From positions 256,169,533-256,233,532 of the forward strand of contig NC_081410.1 in assembly GCF_030272615.1 (NCBI RefSeq): DNA of 64,000 nt. The letters are read 5' to 3'. Origin of the DNA: Cryptomeria japonica (Eukaryota > Streptophyta > Pinopsida > Cupressales > Cupressaceae). Numbering within the stretch: the first letter of the stretch is position 1; the number at the start of each line of letters is the position of its first letter. The position numbers and the translations under genes are program-made. The notes below the pieces were generated by a model. It was not told the DNA's origin and ran no database searches. It saw nothing but the letters and a program-made list of their open reading frames with translations. This document shows, piece after piece, positions 45,119 through 57,063 of this stretch.

Positions 45119-48050
45119 CTAACTCTTTCCATCTAGCCACTGACCACATTTCTGGATCTACTAAAGATATCCTTCATCTTTATATGTGCAGGCGTTGAAG
45201 ATAATGTCTCTGACTGCAATCTCTGTCGTAACAAAACTTTCAACCTGTTCCCCTGTTTCAGTCATATCCAATGCATCCGCATGGGAAACACTAAGGGTTG
45301 AACTGAGTAGAGATCTACATTCAAAAATCCACTGGTGTTTATCCTTCATAACCACTTTTTCATCTACCTCACTTGGAAATCCATGATTAACAATCCCTTT
45401 ACGTTCCTCATATTCAATATTCAACTCTATTGTGAATCCTTGATGAGTGTCAAATAGTTTTTTGACCTTATTGATCCTTTTGTCACTCAGTGTCTGATCT
45501 TACAGTAGCATGTTTAACCTATCAAGGATCCTCTAGTGTAACACTGTGTTATCCATGTTTCTCTGCTAGACAGTCTAGAATTCCTCCAATATCTTCTATA
45601 GATTTTCAAATTGTTTCGAAAATAAGACACATGTTGGGTCTATCCTTATGCTCTACATTCTTTCCTTCATTTTTTTGTTTTCCTTGTGTAATTCTTCGCA
45701 CTTCTTTTTCAATTTGGATTCATCCCCTATCTGAGGTATAGGTTGGCCCCTACTTCTCAAAAGTTCCTCATACAATGCTTTATACTTTCCTACTTCTCTC
45801 ACCAACATCTTCATCTATGCTTTGTTTAGTTTTGAAATATCAACTCCCATATCTGTCATGACCATGGGATCAACTTCACCAACCTTCAACTTCATCATGT
45901 GTCCAAAATCCTTGTCCATATCTATGATCTTCACCCTCTTATTTGGGGGATAAAGGGCCCACAAACGCATAGCCTCATCATCTGGATCATATCTTGATCC
46001 AATGAAGATGTCATTCATGTCCTGAATGTCCAGCTTGAAGTCCATCTTCTCTGAATGCAATAGGCTATGAAAAATAAAGGATGCACTAAGATCCCAGCCT
46101 AGAAAGAGGATAATTCCTTCCTCTACTAGAAGTTTCCTTTCCCTTTAAGGGTTCATGCCTTCTACTTCTACATCGATATCAACCTTCAGTCTCCTAAGCA
46201 TCTCTGCCTCATTTTCTAGTGTTATATTAGGCATTACTTCTCTTATCCTTTTTCCTTTGAAATGATACAGGAAGGACTTAAATTCCTTCGATTTGATGAA
46301 CTCACCATTAGACACAAAATATGTATGCTCTTCTAACCTAACATCTACATCTACATTCATCCTCATAATAGTTATGTCTTGTGCTTCAGGCTCCTCCTCC
46401 CTTTTAGGGCTCCTGAATCTTGAAACAACCTCATTCTCACCTAACTTTCTCTCAGCTTCTTCTTCTTCTCCCATCTCCTGCAATCATTGTCTTTTATCTT
46501 CTAGTTTCTACTTCAGATCTTGATTGATCTGCATAGCCTCCTTTGATTCCTTGTTCATAAAGATATCCTAGGATTCAACGTGCTCATGAAAATAATCACC
46601 CAGATTTTGCCATTTTCTACTCTGGTGGATATAACCCTCTGGGTCATAATTCTTTTGGCATGTGTGCTCATAGAGGTTATAATCTTCTATTAACCTCTTG
46701 TCAATTATTTCATATGCCCTTGTAGATACAATAGTTAAATCACCAAAATGTAAAGTCTTGGGCAAGAAAAATTGCTTGTGGGCACCCCCAAAATGCATTG
46801 TACTTGAGACACTCATTTTCCTTACAATCTCTAGGTAGGCAATTCTATCAGGTGCAGGCTTCAGTAGCACATAAGGAGGTCCTTCAAATCAAAAAACTCT
46901 AACATATGTGAAGTCCTGGCATACATACCAGTCAACCCAATTGTGATTCACCCTGGTATCCCCATGTTCATGGGGTCTAAGGAATCTTTTGATTTCTTCT
47001 AAAAATGACCCATCAAAAGAGACTCTAAAAGCTTTGTATAAAGGTTGCACAAAAAATTCTTCAAATTTGATATAGTGAGATATCATGAACTGAGAATCCC
47101 ATAGTGACACCCATAATTGAACAGGCTACTCATGTCCATCCTTGCCATGAACATTTAGCTTTAATTCCTTAGGCCACTGCCCACTGAGTCGTCCATAAAA
47201 CAAGACAATATGCATTAACAAAGAGTAAAACTTAAAAGATTTATCAAGTTTATTATGAAGGCTTAAGAAACCCTCATGCATCTTGTCAACAATATAAGTA
47301 GCATAGTCAAATCATCTTGGCTCATGCATCTGTGTTAGTAGCAAGTACCAAAGGGCCTACCCGAGCTACATTCAAAACTTCAACTCCTCCCACTTGTCTG
47401 CATGCCATATATGTACACTGCAAATATTGCCTAAAAATGTTAATGTCAAATGGAGGCCCATCTTCATCTGTCAGCTTTCCTTTCTAAGCCTTATGCATGG
47501 CCAAATTCCACCCATTGTATATAGTGTCCATCTTTGTATACTCTTCTTCTAGTTTTTCAAAAGACAGAGGCATGTCAGATTCAAGGCCAAGACCAAAAAC
47601 CTCCTGAATGGTGGCCACTAAAAGGTGGATGAATGTTTCACCATTCGGTAATTGAATACATCTTTTAGTGGCATTATAAGCCCAAGCCAATGTTTTAATC
47701 AACTGGACATTCATAAAGACGTTAGGAACCACAATATTACCTAATCCAGTTATCCATGGGTTTGAGATTGCGGTCGGTTTACTCCTCCTTGAATAATTAT
47801 ACAAGAACAAATCATGACCTCTAATCCTGGTCCAGACATCACCAATTTCCTTGAAATCATCTTCTAACTGGTCACAGATGGGTAGTTTAGCCTTAGATCT
47901 TTGGGATTTGGCTCCTAGTGAGCTCATTTGATCATTCATTTCTTGATTTAATTTCCGCCTCTATGCACCCTCTCCACCTTTAGACTTCTTCAAGGTTCTC
48001 TTAGAAACCTTGGTGACCTGTCTTTTGCCTTTTTAACTAGAGCCCTTCAT
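45119..48050 (-). pseudogene. LTR-embedded accessory ORF of E6, 5' LTR copy
   Basis: The same frame as 32727-35652, in the other LTR, about 977 codons. ATG at 48050 is followed by a basic head (KGKRQVTKVSKRTLKKSKGG) that could act as a nuclear localisation signal, interrupted by two stops, then 151 open codons (47939-47484) with DQLEDDFKEIGDVWTRIRG and GETFIHLLVATIQEVFGLGL. Later blocks: 47110-46889 (YIKFEEFFVQPLYKAF, DFTYVRVF), 46870-46568 (YNLYEHTCQKNYDPEGYIHQ), the acidic coiled-coil-like part 46483-45815 and the C-terminal part 45424-45119. One frame change separates 47939-47484 from the rest. Function unknown. Confidence 0.72.
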
Positions 48051-49721
48051 ATCTGAATACCTCAAGCTTAACTGAAATTCAAAAATTTTATAGCTTAATT
48101 TTGCTCTGATCTCTTTGTCTACTTCAGTTTGCTATGCCAATTCCTTATACCAACTTTTATATATAGATTTAGTGCTTCAAGGGTATTTACTCAATTGAAA
48201 TGATGTTGTAATTCACCTCGTGTAAGAACAAACCTATCTGTTTCCTATATTTAATAATTGCGGGTGGATTCGTTAAGATAATATTTTGAAATAGCTAGTT
48301 GTCATAACTCCTCCCGATAATTCAATCACTTGGTGCCAGCCGTCCTTTTCATCAGCATAGGTCTTACCGATCACTCCATCAGGTATTGGTGTAACTCATT
48401 TATTATAATTTTGATGGTTACAACTTCCTCGATGGCTCTGCCTTCTATCTAAGCTTTGTCTTTACCTTTATATCTCATCAACATAGGTCATCCCGATGTA
48501 TTCTCCTTCTATTCCTTTGTGGCATTCTGCCTATTGAGTATCGGCATAACTCCAAAGATGCTACTCTGATGGTTTAAGTTATCTTGATGAGTCCTCCTTA
48601 GTGGTCTGCATCTAGCTTGCTACATCGGGTCACCTTACCGGGCATTGGGACAACTTACTTTATGTTTCTCCAATGACTCGATGCCATCGGCTTCGTACTT
48701 ATGTGTCATTTTATTCCTCTGAACTATCGACATATAATTCCCTAATGAGATCTCCTCGTTCACACCTATCTTGGTTTTTTCATCGGGTATCAGCATAGCA
48801 AAAATGTACCCTTCCGATGAGGTGATGATATCCTGATGACTTGGTCTTCGATCGGTGTAACTCATCCCGATTAAGTCTCCTTCTCTGTGCTTGGCTTGTC
48901 CTTCTCATTGGGTATTAGCATAACCTAAAACACCTTTCACTGATGGTTTGAGTTATCTCGATGACTTAGTATTTTCTACCTTTTGGTATTGCCTCATCAG
49001 AGTAATTCATGTCGATGACACCGCCTTTTCTACCTAGCCCATTGGGTATCAGGGTAGGATGAAATGACATTTTCTGATGACCCGATGACATTGTCGATCT
49101 CTACTTCGCATTCTCCTTCATCCATGTAAGTTGTACTAATAACCTCATCGGTTATCAGTACAACATTTTTCTCATGCCCCCAATAGTGAATGTTACACTG
49201 ATGACACCCTCCTTTTAAAAATTCTTTTGGTTCTCCTTCGGAGTGGTCGGTCTAGGTCATGTCGATAGGTTCTTTCATTATTTATGCTAGGTCATCTTGT
49301 CGGGGTAACTTATGTCGATATCTCAAATTTGATAATTGTGTTAGTCAAGCTCTTCTTCATATATCATTTGCACTTGCAACCTTTTATGGAAACTTCATAT
49401 GTGATAATAAATGACAAAGACTATCACATAGGCCTAGAGAATGCCTTATAAGGATCCCAATATTGTCATGATGAAATTTCCTTATGTAGTCCCTATTTAG
49501 TGCCAGCCCTTAGCATGCCCTAGCGGCACTTGTCCAATTCTAAAAAATAGGTCATAGTAGGATGTTTCTGGTACTGCAGCATACCTCCTGCACATACAAT
49601 CCAGCAATAAATGTTCTTATGATGAAAATGTATATATAAAACATCAAAGAAATAGCATAAAATATTTTGCAAAAATATGTGCTGACACTATGAACCTAGT
49701 ATTGTTCATTGGTCAAAAGAT

Positions 49722-51337
49722 TTGAAACTAGCCAGTATGGATCAGATAGTTGGATGGATTGACATGATTGAAGGTTTCAAATCAAATATGCAGCTTAATG
49801 TCGAGCATTTAATTGAGCTAATGATGGAAAGATTAAACAAGAAAGTGATGAGAACATGCACATTGGTAATGATACCTTGTGTATCATTGAAGAGGAAGTG
49901 CATTGTCAGCATGAAGAAGAGAATGTTTGTGAACAACAAATAGAGGAAGATGATGCACTTGAAAATGAATGTTATGATAGCCTAAATGAAGCTAAAGATG
50001 AACTTCATGAGGTTCGGAACCTTCTTTCGATTGGTGACCGTGATTTTGGCAAGGTTGTTGGAGATGCAATCTCCCATAACATAAAAAACATATGCTCTTA
50101 TGAATCTAGTGAGCTTTTAGCTCAAGAGGACAATGATTTGCAAGAAGACAATGCTCAAAGTCTTGGTGAAGACTCAAAGGATAGAAGTGTGGGACATATG
50201 AATGAGTAAGATGACACTTGTTTGATCAGCAGTGAAGGGATCTTGGATTTGCTAGCAACAGAATATCTAAGGTATGCACGAGGAATTAGTGAACAATTTG
50301 TACACCCCACTAATCTGGTTTTTAACAGAAAGGTTGTCTCTTATGATGTGAATTATAATGCACCCACTGTCAATTTCCTTCCTATTCATGAACCAACTAA
50401 TATGCAAGAAGACATAGAGCTTGAGGGCATGGGATTTTTTGAGGACAACTATGATTTGTGTGTTGATGATGAGTGTGTGCATGCTGATAAAAACTTAGAA
50501 TTTTATTTTGATGACACATGCGTAGCTAGTGACAATGATTTTCCATGCAAGGGTGATCTCAATGAAGGGGATTTAGATATGGACTTTCACGGGTATCCAT
50601 CTTTTGATGATGAAGGGCATCATATTGAAAAAATAGATATGGATGAGAGATCAAATTTGGACACAAAATCATATTGCAATGATCAATCAAAGTTGCATAC
50701 TTATGTGCAACCTTGGGAAAATCATTGTGTTGATCCACCGTACCTGCAATTTTCTCATGTAAAGAGCGTTAAATGGGACTTAGAATGTCAAGAGGCTAAA
50801 GTTTCTTGTCAGCTCTATGATTTGTAGTTACTTGAGAGGATCATAAGTGATCATTTTTCTTTTCTTGATGATGGTTTGCATGGTGTGTGTGATCCACAAG
50901 GAGGTTACTTTCAGAGCCAATTTTTTCCCATGCAAACTAAGGAGTTGGATGATACCCATGTTTTCAGTTGTGTGTCAGTTAATGAGCCTTTTTTCTTTTA
51001 AGCTGAGTGATGCTTTTATATGGTGTGATAGTAATTTCCATCATAATAGGTGTTATGAGCAGCATGCCAATGTATTTTTTGATAACCATGACACATTTTT
51101 GTACACAACAAGTTAAACTTTCATTTTGTGCGCAAGTTTCAAAAGTTTAAGAATGATGAGGGCACTAATAGTTTTCAGCATGGTAGTTGGATAAGAAGAA
51201 GGAATAAGTTTGATCAGTTACAATCTAACTATACTTTCAAATTGGCTTCAAAGAAATTAGAGGAGAACCATGTGTATGACAGAGGAAAATATAGGCCAAT
51301 CTATTCAGATGGCGTTGGGCCATCACATGTAGTTTGA
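49722..51337 (+). pseudogene. E5 acidic post-gag ORF, unknown family
   Basis: An ancestral frame of roughly 540 codons downstream of gag in E5. 49722-49850 (MDQIVGWIDMIEGFKSN) joins the pre-E6 part in frame. After a shift near 49850 one frame runs to 51002 with stops only at 50207 and 50825; its largest open piece, 50222-50827 (201 codons), is strongly acidic (for example NEGDLDMDFHGYPSFDDE) with scattered Cys and His. After another shift come DAFIWCDSNFHHNRCYEQHA (51010-51070) and a basic Arg/Lys/aromatic-rich end (GSWIRRRNKFDQLQSNYTFK) with stop near 51335. No enzyme motif and no known family. It stands where pol would be in an autonomous element. Confidence 0.62.
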
Positions 51338-51475
51338 GGATAAAGCCACATCAGTTTGGGGCAGAGAAGACCTTTTTTGACATTGCGCCCAATGGAGTAG
51401 GCACCTAGTCTACTCCTCAGAGATCTGGGATCTTGCCATGCCTGCAAGGGGAATGCATCCCCGAGCTAGAGCCAC
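51338..51475 (+). promoter_or_regulatory. E5 3' untranslated region and PPT region
   Basis: A short stretch ending GCTAGAGCCAC directly before the 3' LTR. The purine content is modest, so the PPT may be AAGGGGAATG (51447) or the AGAGCCAC end shared with E6. Confidence 0.55.
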
Positions 51476-54400
51476 TATTGGGACTTCAAAAATTTTGTCT
51501 GATTTTGAAGGCCCAGGTTTGAAATTTTGACTTTTCCACTCAGAATGCACCCTGCACAATAAGCTCAAGTAGCACATTTTGGAAGCCAATTATTTTGCAC
51601 ATATTCAATGTTATGAGAAATCCTCTTGGGCAAGTGTTATGCACTTATTAGATATTCCATATGCCCATTTACAACTTCCTTAGATAACTTTTGATGAGTT
51701 TTTGAAGTCTCCTTTAGAGGTCCAAAAGTTAAGGTTGTTGTTTGCACGTATTACACTTTTATGAGTAAGCCCTCTTTGAGGCATTGTATATTCGTGACAG
51801 TTGATCATTATATTAAACTAATTGCCTCCTATTTCTCTTTGAAATTTTTTGAAGCCCCATGCCAAGTGGATTAGCCCCATGAATCCATTTGACAGGTGTT
51901 CAAAGTTGATTCCATTTGCAAAAAGTTCAGTTTTGCAAACTGGACTATGTCAAACAGCAGTTTGCAGCCCTCTTTGAATTTTTATTTCACACCCAATTGC
52001 CTTGGACATAAAAGTGGTTTTACTTCATGTTTTTCTATAAAATTGTCTACCACTTTCCCAATTTGTAGCTCCCCAACTTATCATTTGATTAGTTTTCAAA
52101 AACCCTTCACAAAGAACTATTTTAGGGTTAATAGGCAGCGCTTTCTAGATTTTCAGAGGAGCCAAATTTGAGGGTTAATATTTTCACGTGACCTAATCAG
52201 GTCAAACCCTCTTGCACACCTATTCAAGGTACCCACATATACCAGTTTTCCAAGTGGCACCTCATGAGACAGAGGTTTGATATTTTTTCAAATCAAATTT
52301 TGAATGGCTCTTAGGTTGATTTAACAAGTGTAGTTGTAGACAAGCCTAAGTGGGAAAATTTGTGGATTAAAATATTTTTCCTTAGAAATTGTAATGAAGA
52401 TCTATCTAATGCCCTAGATTCTATGTATGACACTCTAATAGTGTGCCAGTGTGCAAGCCTTGATCTATTTTCGAAGCTGATTCTGGGGGCTACTTAGGTA
52501 TTTTTGGCCAAAGTTCAAAGTTGCAAAATGTCCAATTTGATGATTGCACTTTTAATTTTATCAGATTTAGAGTGCCTCCAGTCAGAGTATCAGATCATTT
52601 TCATAGGTCAGTTGTTTAGAGATGAATTTTTTTTAGTTGGGCCCACCAAGGGCCTACCTGTTGATAAAACCCAGAAAAGCAGATTCAGGCTTATTAAAAA
52701 TAATGTATTATTTAAATCATTTAGATTTAAATTATACTATATGGGAAGTAATTCAAGTGAAAATACTATGGGGGTGACATGAAGAATTTAAGCGAATCAT
52801 CCTTTTGATTTAAATATTAAATCATTCATCAAGAAGTCAAGATATTAAATCTTTCTCCAAAGATTTCACAACAGGTGATTTTAATAAAAGTGGGGCATAT
52901 TAAATTTGGATTTTAATAATAATTTATACTTTAAAAGCAATGCATTATTTTCCATTGAATGATTGTGGTGGGCCCATAAGAGGGAAATGTAATATAGAAT
53001 GGAACAAGACTTTGCAAGTTTCCATGAAGAAATATTAAAAATCTCTTAAGTTGTTTCATGTCACAAAGAATCATGCACAGATTGAAGGAATGCATGGGAT
53101 AGCGTGGAAGGAGAGGGCTAATCCTTTTCCTATCTTGCAGGTCCTCCATTATAAGCAGAATGAGATTGCAGGACAATAGGGAGAGGGGTGGAGCCAGATT
53201 ATCCTGCCACCCCGTAGTCTAAGAGCGAAGAGGAGAAATACTGTGCAGGGTAAAATAGGGGGCATGAGTGTACTCTCCCTGCCACCCTGCAAGATCAAAT
53301 AGGGCTAAAGGAAGGTCATGTGGGGAAAATATGAGCACTGGGGAACTCATCTTCCACCAGCCCACGCACACTCACAAACGCAAGTGAAAGCTTCACGGGG
53401 AAAACAAAGAGATTAGGGTAGATGCTTAACATTGGTCAAGGATAATTCCTTAAGGTTATTGCATGGCAAATGGTGATTGATGCTGGTAATGGCAGATGTC
53501 TATGCATGTGACTCTGATAAATGCATTTTATTAACACTTGGAGATCACAAAAGGAAAGCACATTATGTGAGTACTCGGCTTCAAGTGAAAAGGAAGAAGA
53601 ATTTATCTGCTGCAAAATTTTCTCATGGCTTTCATATGGTTTTCCTTGCCTTTATGTATAGGTTCAAGGTTTCAAAAGGAGGCTACAAATGATGGAAGGG
53701 GCATGAGTTAGAGATTATATTTGTATGAGACGACAGAGAAATAAACCCCAATGAAGGCATGATCCTATTGAAAACAATGATGATATCTCATGGATCGCCA
53801 GATAATTGTTCATTACCTAACAAGATGCAGTGATTAGAAATGGTTTGGTCTGATTGGGATGGACTTGGTAATCCTTCCCATTAAGGTATCCAAAATGCAG
53901 ACAAGACAGAAGGGTAGCATTGATTTTATCTTAAATGAGAAGTCTGTGTGTTATGCAATGTGCCCTTTTTCAAAGTCTCCCTTCTTGTGTCAATGTTGGA
54001 ATCATGAAATGGGGTGTGCTTGGGGAAAATAAAATTATTGCCAAGCACTGTGACTGCAGTTACCAAAGACTAGCAAGAATTACACAGAGGCATAGTATGT
54101 GGTGTTACAGTGCAATCAACACATTCTTGTAATACAATATTTGCAAGTTTCATATTGATTCCTTGTTGCTTTGGAACAGTTCACTCTCGATGTTGAATTA
54201 AGGGGCATGAATGATGTTGTATGTTTTGATTAATCTCACTTAGTATATGAATAGTGATGTCACTAAAGTGTTACCTTTTCAAGGTACCAGGAATCAATGT
54301 AATATATGGTATGAGCACAATATCATTTCCAATGTTTTTAAAACACAAGGAGAATGTTGCAACAAGTCCCAAAATGGAGTATGTCCATAAAATCACAAAT

Positions 54401-56479
54401 GGTAGGACAAAATTCTTATCAATGTCTCAACTACGATTAAATGATGTGTCATCTACAATATTTGTTGATTGCTCAAGGTGAACCTAGGTTAGAAATGGGT
54501 GTAAGTTATTACTTATGGAATGATTTTGTTGCCACAAATGAGTGTAAATATTATAACGTTGAAGCACATGCTCTACTCATGGAAATATTCACTAGAGAGT
54601 TATGCTGGAGTAAAAAGAAGTGAAAGCAATTTCACTAGTGTTAGTCAGCAGCAGGGCATGGTGAAAGGTTTTTCATCAAATCCTTAAATTACACATGAAT
54701 TCCTTTACCAGAAAGAATTTTGTTGTAGGAAAATTTATTGTGGGAAGGGGAGGTAAGTAGATTCCTCATCAAAAGGGATATGTTTTACAGAATAATGAAT
54801 TATTTTTATTGGTGGAAAGTGTGTTCACGCAAGTGAAGTGTTTCACCCGTGGAGGTGAAATTTCAATACACACTCAAGTGGTAAAAATGTACACTAAAAA
54901 CTTCACCTATTCAAAGGGAAGAGTATCTTTCTGGGAAGAAAGTATACATAAAATGACATCTTCTTTGAGAGAGATTTGCATCTTGGTTAATAGTAAGGAA
55001 GAGTAAAGGCAGTTTGATGATATTATTTTTATTTAGCCAAATATGTTATGCAACAAGATGGATATTTTTCATCCTAGGGTGGTTATTTTTTCACATGTGC
55101 TAAAAAGGTGAATACAGTAGTGAGAGAATTTTTTGTCACAAATTGAAATATTTTCTAAGTAGAAGGTGCAGCAAGTGACAAGGTAGAGGCAGACTCTTCT
55201 AGGGAAAATTTTCCTTTTTTAGTCAAAAAGAAAAGTGGGCTCCTGGCACAGAAATGACAGTAAACTAAAAGTAGAAAGTTTTGGGCAATGGGCAAGATTG
55301 TGAACTTGATAAGTAACTTAGAAATTTTTTTCCATATTTTTGAGAAATCTTGAATGGGGGCAGAGTGTATATTTTGACATATCTTTGGTCATAAAGACTC
55401 GTGCTTACGGGGGCGGTCTTCTAGATTTTCTGAGAAGTCATGTTCAGATTCAAAGGTCCAGATTGACAAAGGACTTGAGGAGGAAAATGCAGATTTTAAG
55501 ATTTTAAAAAATTCAAAATGAAGAAGACATGTGTTATTTTAAAGATTCCTTTAGGGTTTTTTTTTCTAGGTTTTCTTCTTGGTATACTTAATCTTCTTTT
55601 CTACTAAAAAAAGATCATTCTGAATGCAAGTTTTGTAAGTGTTGGGAGCAGGGCTTCCATGCATAGTTCTGAAATTAATGTATGTTAGAGTTTTTTCTTC
55701 TCAGCTTGTAACTATTTTACTTAGAATAGTTTATTATCAGCATGCAATGTTCTAAATGTTTTGTTGAATTTGTCTCTAGCATTTAAAAGAATAGTATTTT
55801 ATGAAATATATGATCAAGGATCATTTTATTTTGTCCCAACAAGATTGGTGTTCATTTTATTTTCTTCTTCTCTTCAAGGAAGGGATTAAAATTCTTAAAA
55901 TAAGATGAGGAATAGAGATTGTCTACATGCAGGATCTCTAAGTATGACTGAAAATGAAACTTCAGTGGGTGGTAATGTAATGCATTAATTTTTAGAAGGA
56001 GATGGTTATATGTTACTCTATTCTGGTTTGATGTTTGCATGTTGTGGGTTGACTCTTCTGCCCCAATTAGGCACTGGTCATGGTGTTTGCACCCATTTTT
56101 CAGAATCATTCCTTTGTAAAAATCTCTTTTACTTTCTGCATTAGGAGTAGGAGTAGGAGTAGTGTAGAAACCCAACCTTAATGAGTGAATATATGCTTAA
56201 AGACTAAGGTTATAGCCAAAACCATGAGTTTATTCATCTTCCTTAGTACCTTTTTCATTGGGATGATCAACTGTAATTTGTAATGTCAAGAGTGTAAGAA
56301 GCTTAAAGTTATTTAGACATTACATAGGTTGACTTTCCTTGGTCTCGCAAAGCCAAAAGTGCAGGAGATCTCAGTCTTGTGATTGAATCTTGTTCGTTGG
56401 CCAAATCCTATTTCGAGTCTATTGATGGGTTAGTGGCAATTTCTTTAGGACTTGGAATATGTTGATTTGGGAACCAATA
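51476..56479 (+). repeat. 3' LTR of E5
   Basis: Partner of 25638-30406, 5004 bp, with two blocks that the 5' copy has lost. Open frames at 53477-53692, 54254-54481 and 54809-55006 recur in the other LTR only because the LTR is duplicated; no family is recognised. Confidence 0.93.
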
Positions 56480-56484
56480 AGGGA

Positions 56485-57058
56485 GATGTTGAATAATATC
56501 TGAAACACTAATATTATACCTTTTAATGGATTTTTGTTTATCTCCACAAGTAATTAAGGTTTCATGAAGTCTTCATAAATATAGAACATGAATGTTAACT
56601 CCAGTGCTTGAATTTTGACCTTACTTCTGCTCCAATGCTTGAAAGAAGATTGATTGCTTGGTCACTTTAGTTTAAATGTTTGATTTCTTGAATTGATTGA
56701 ATGATTATCTTTTATGGTCATCAAAATGAGAGGGGTAAACCTCCTATTATACATGCTTGTTGAAAAAAAATTAATTTTCCAACATGAGTCAATACAAGAT
56801 TAGGATTCATGCTCAAATGATGTTACTATTGACGAGCCCCAAAATAGGTCTTGATTGGGAGGACCAAGTGCTAGCGCCCTGGTCTTGACCAATCAGGGAC
56901 ATAGGAAATGGGGTAAGAAAGTGTGTATTCAAGAAAAAATGAATTATTTGCATGCTATGAGTAGAATCAGGGCTTCGTTCAGGCCCTAGGATAGTGATGC
57001 CAAGGTGAGGGCCCAAATGAGGACAAAATTGTAAGAGAGTACAATTTAGGATGTTATA
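56485..57058 (-). repeat. 5' LTR of E3, 5' part
   Basis: It continues 25063-25637 after E5 and matches 11650-12232. It ends GATGTTATA where the partner has GACATTGCA, so the terminal TG of this LTR is mutated. The TSD CTTTC follows at 57059. Confidence 0.92.
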
Positions 57059-57063
57059 CTTTC

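Larger units (their letters stand above)
31721..49687 (-). mobile_element. E6, Tat-like Gypsy retrotransposon with 5.5-kb LTRs
   Basis: 17,967 bp, minus strand, with perfect TSDs CTATG (31716-31720, 49688-49692). The 5' LTR is 44082-49687 (5606 bp), the 3' LTR 31721-37267 (5547 bp), the interior 37268-44081 (6814 bp). Interior order on the minus strand: PBS, gag, protease, RNase H of the archaeal-like type, RT, degenerate RNase H, integrase, PPT. Each LTR also carries a long sense-strand frame. Very long LTRs, the extra RNase H and the ACTCT-type PBS fit the Tat clade. By eye about 11% of bases differ between LTRs at one end. It is the innermost element of the nest. Confidence 0.94.
44082..49687 (-). 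repeat. 5' LTR of E6
   Basis: Partner of 31721-37267. On the minus strand it starts TGTCAGC and ends GGGAACCAACA. It carries the second copy of the embedded frame (45119-48050), the CCGAT-rich zone (about 48320-49330) and a (TA)n microsatellite at 44961-45003 that is only a short TATATATA run at 32601 in the other LTR. Confidence 0.94.
25638..56479 (+). mobile_element. E5, large non-autonomous LTR element (LARD-like)
   Basis: A plus-strand element in the E3 5' LTR, with perfect TSDs AGGGA (25633-25637, 56480-56484). LTRs are 25638-30406 (4769 bp) and 51476-56479 (5004 bp), starting TGTTGGGAC/TATTGGGAC and ending CCAGTA/CCAATA. With E6 (31721-49687) removed the interior is only about 3.1 kb: PBS, leader, gag remnant and an acidic reading frame without known domains; no pol. 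Long LTRs with a short interior lacking pol fit the LARD description, although a gag remnant is unusual for LARDs. Confidence 0.92.
11090..57058 (-). mobile_element. E3, gag/protease-only LTR retrotransposon, twice interrupted
   Basis: A minus-strand element flanked by perfect TSDs CTTTC (11085-11089, 57059-57063). Its 3' LTR is 11090-12232 (1143 bp). Its 5' LTR is split into 25063-25637 and 56485-57058 (1149 bp in total) by E5. Its interior is split at 14237/21344 by E2. After removing E2 and E5 the interior is about 5.7 kb and codes only gag and a retropepsin-like segment; I find no RT, RNase H or integrase, so it resembles the TR-GAG class of non-autonomous elements. It also contains an inverted gag duplication (23141-24850). 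Confidence 0.9.

Noticed and set aside
56100-56175. GGAGTAGGAGTAGGAGTAG repeat near the end of the E5 3' LTR as a G-quadruplex
   Set aside because: Only GG pairs, no runs of three G; a three-unit local repeat (one unit fewer in the 5' LTR).
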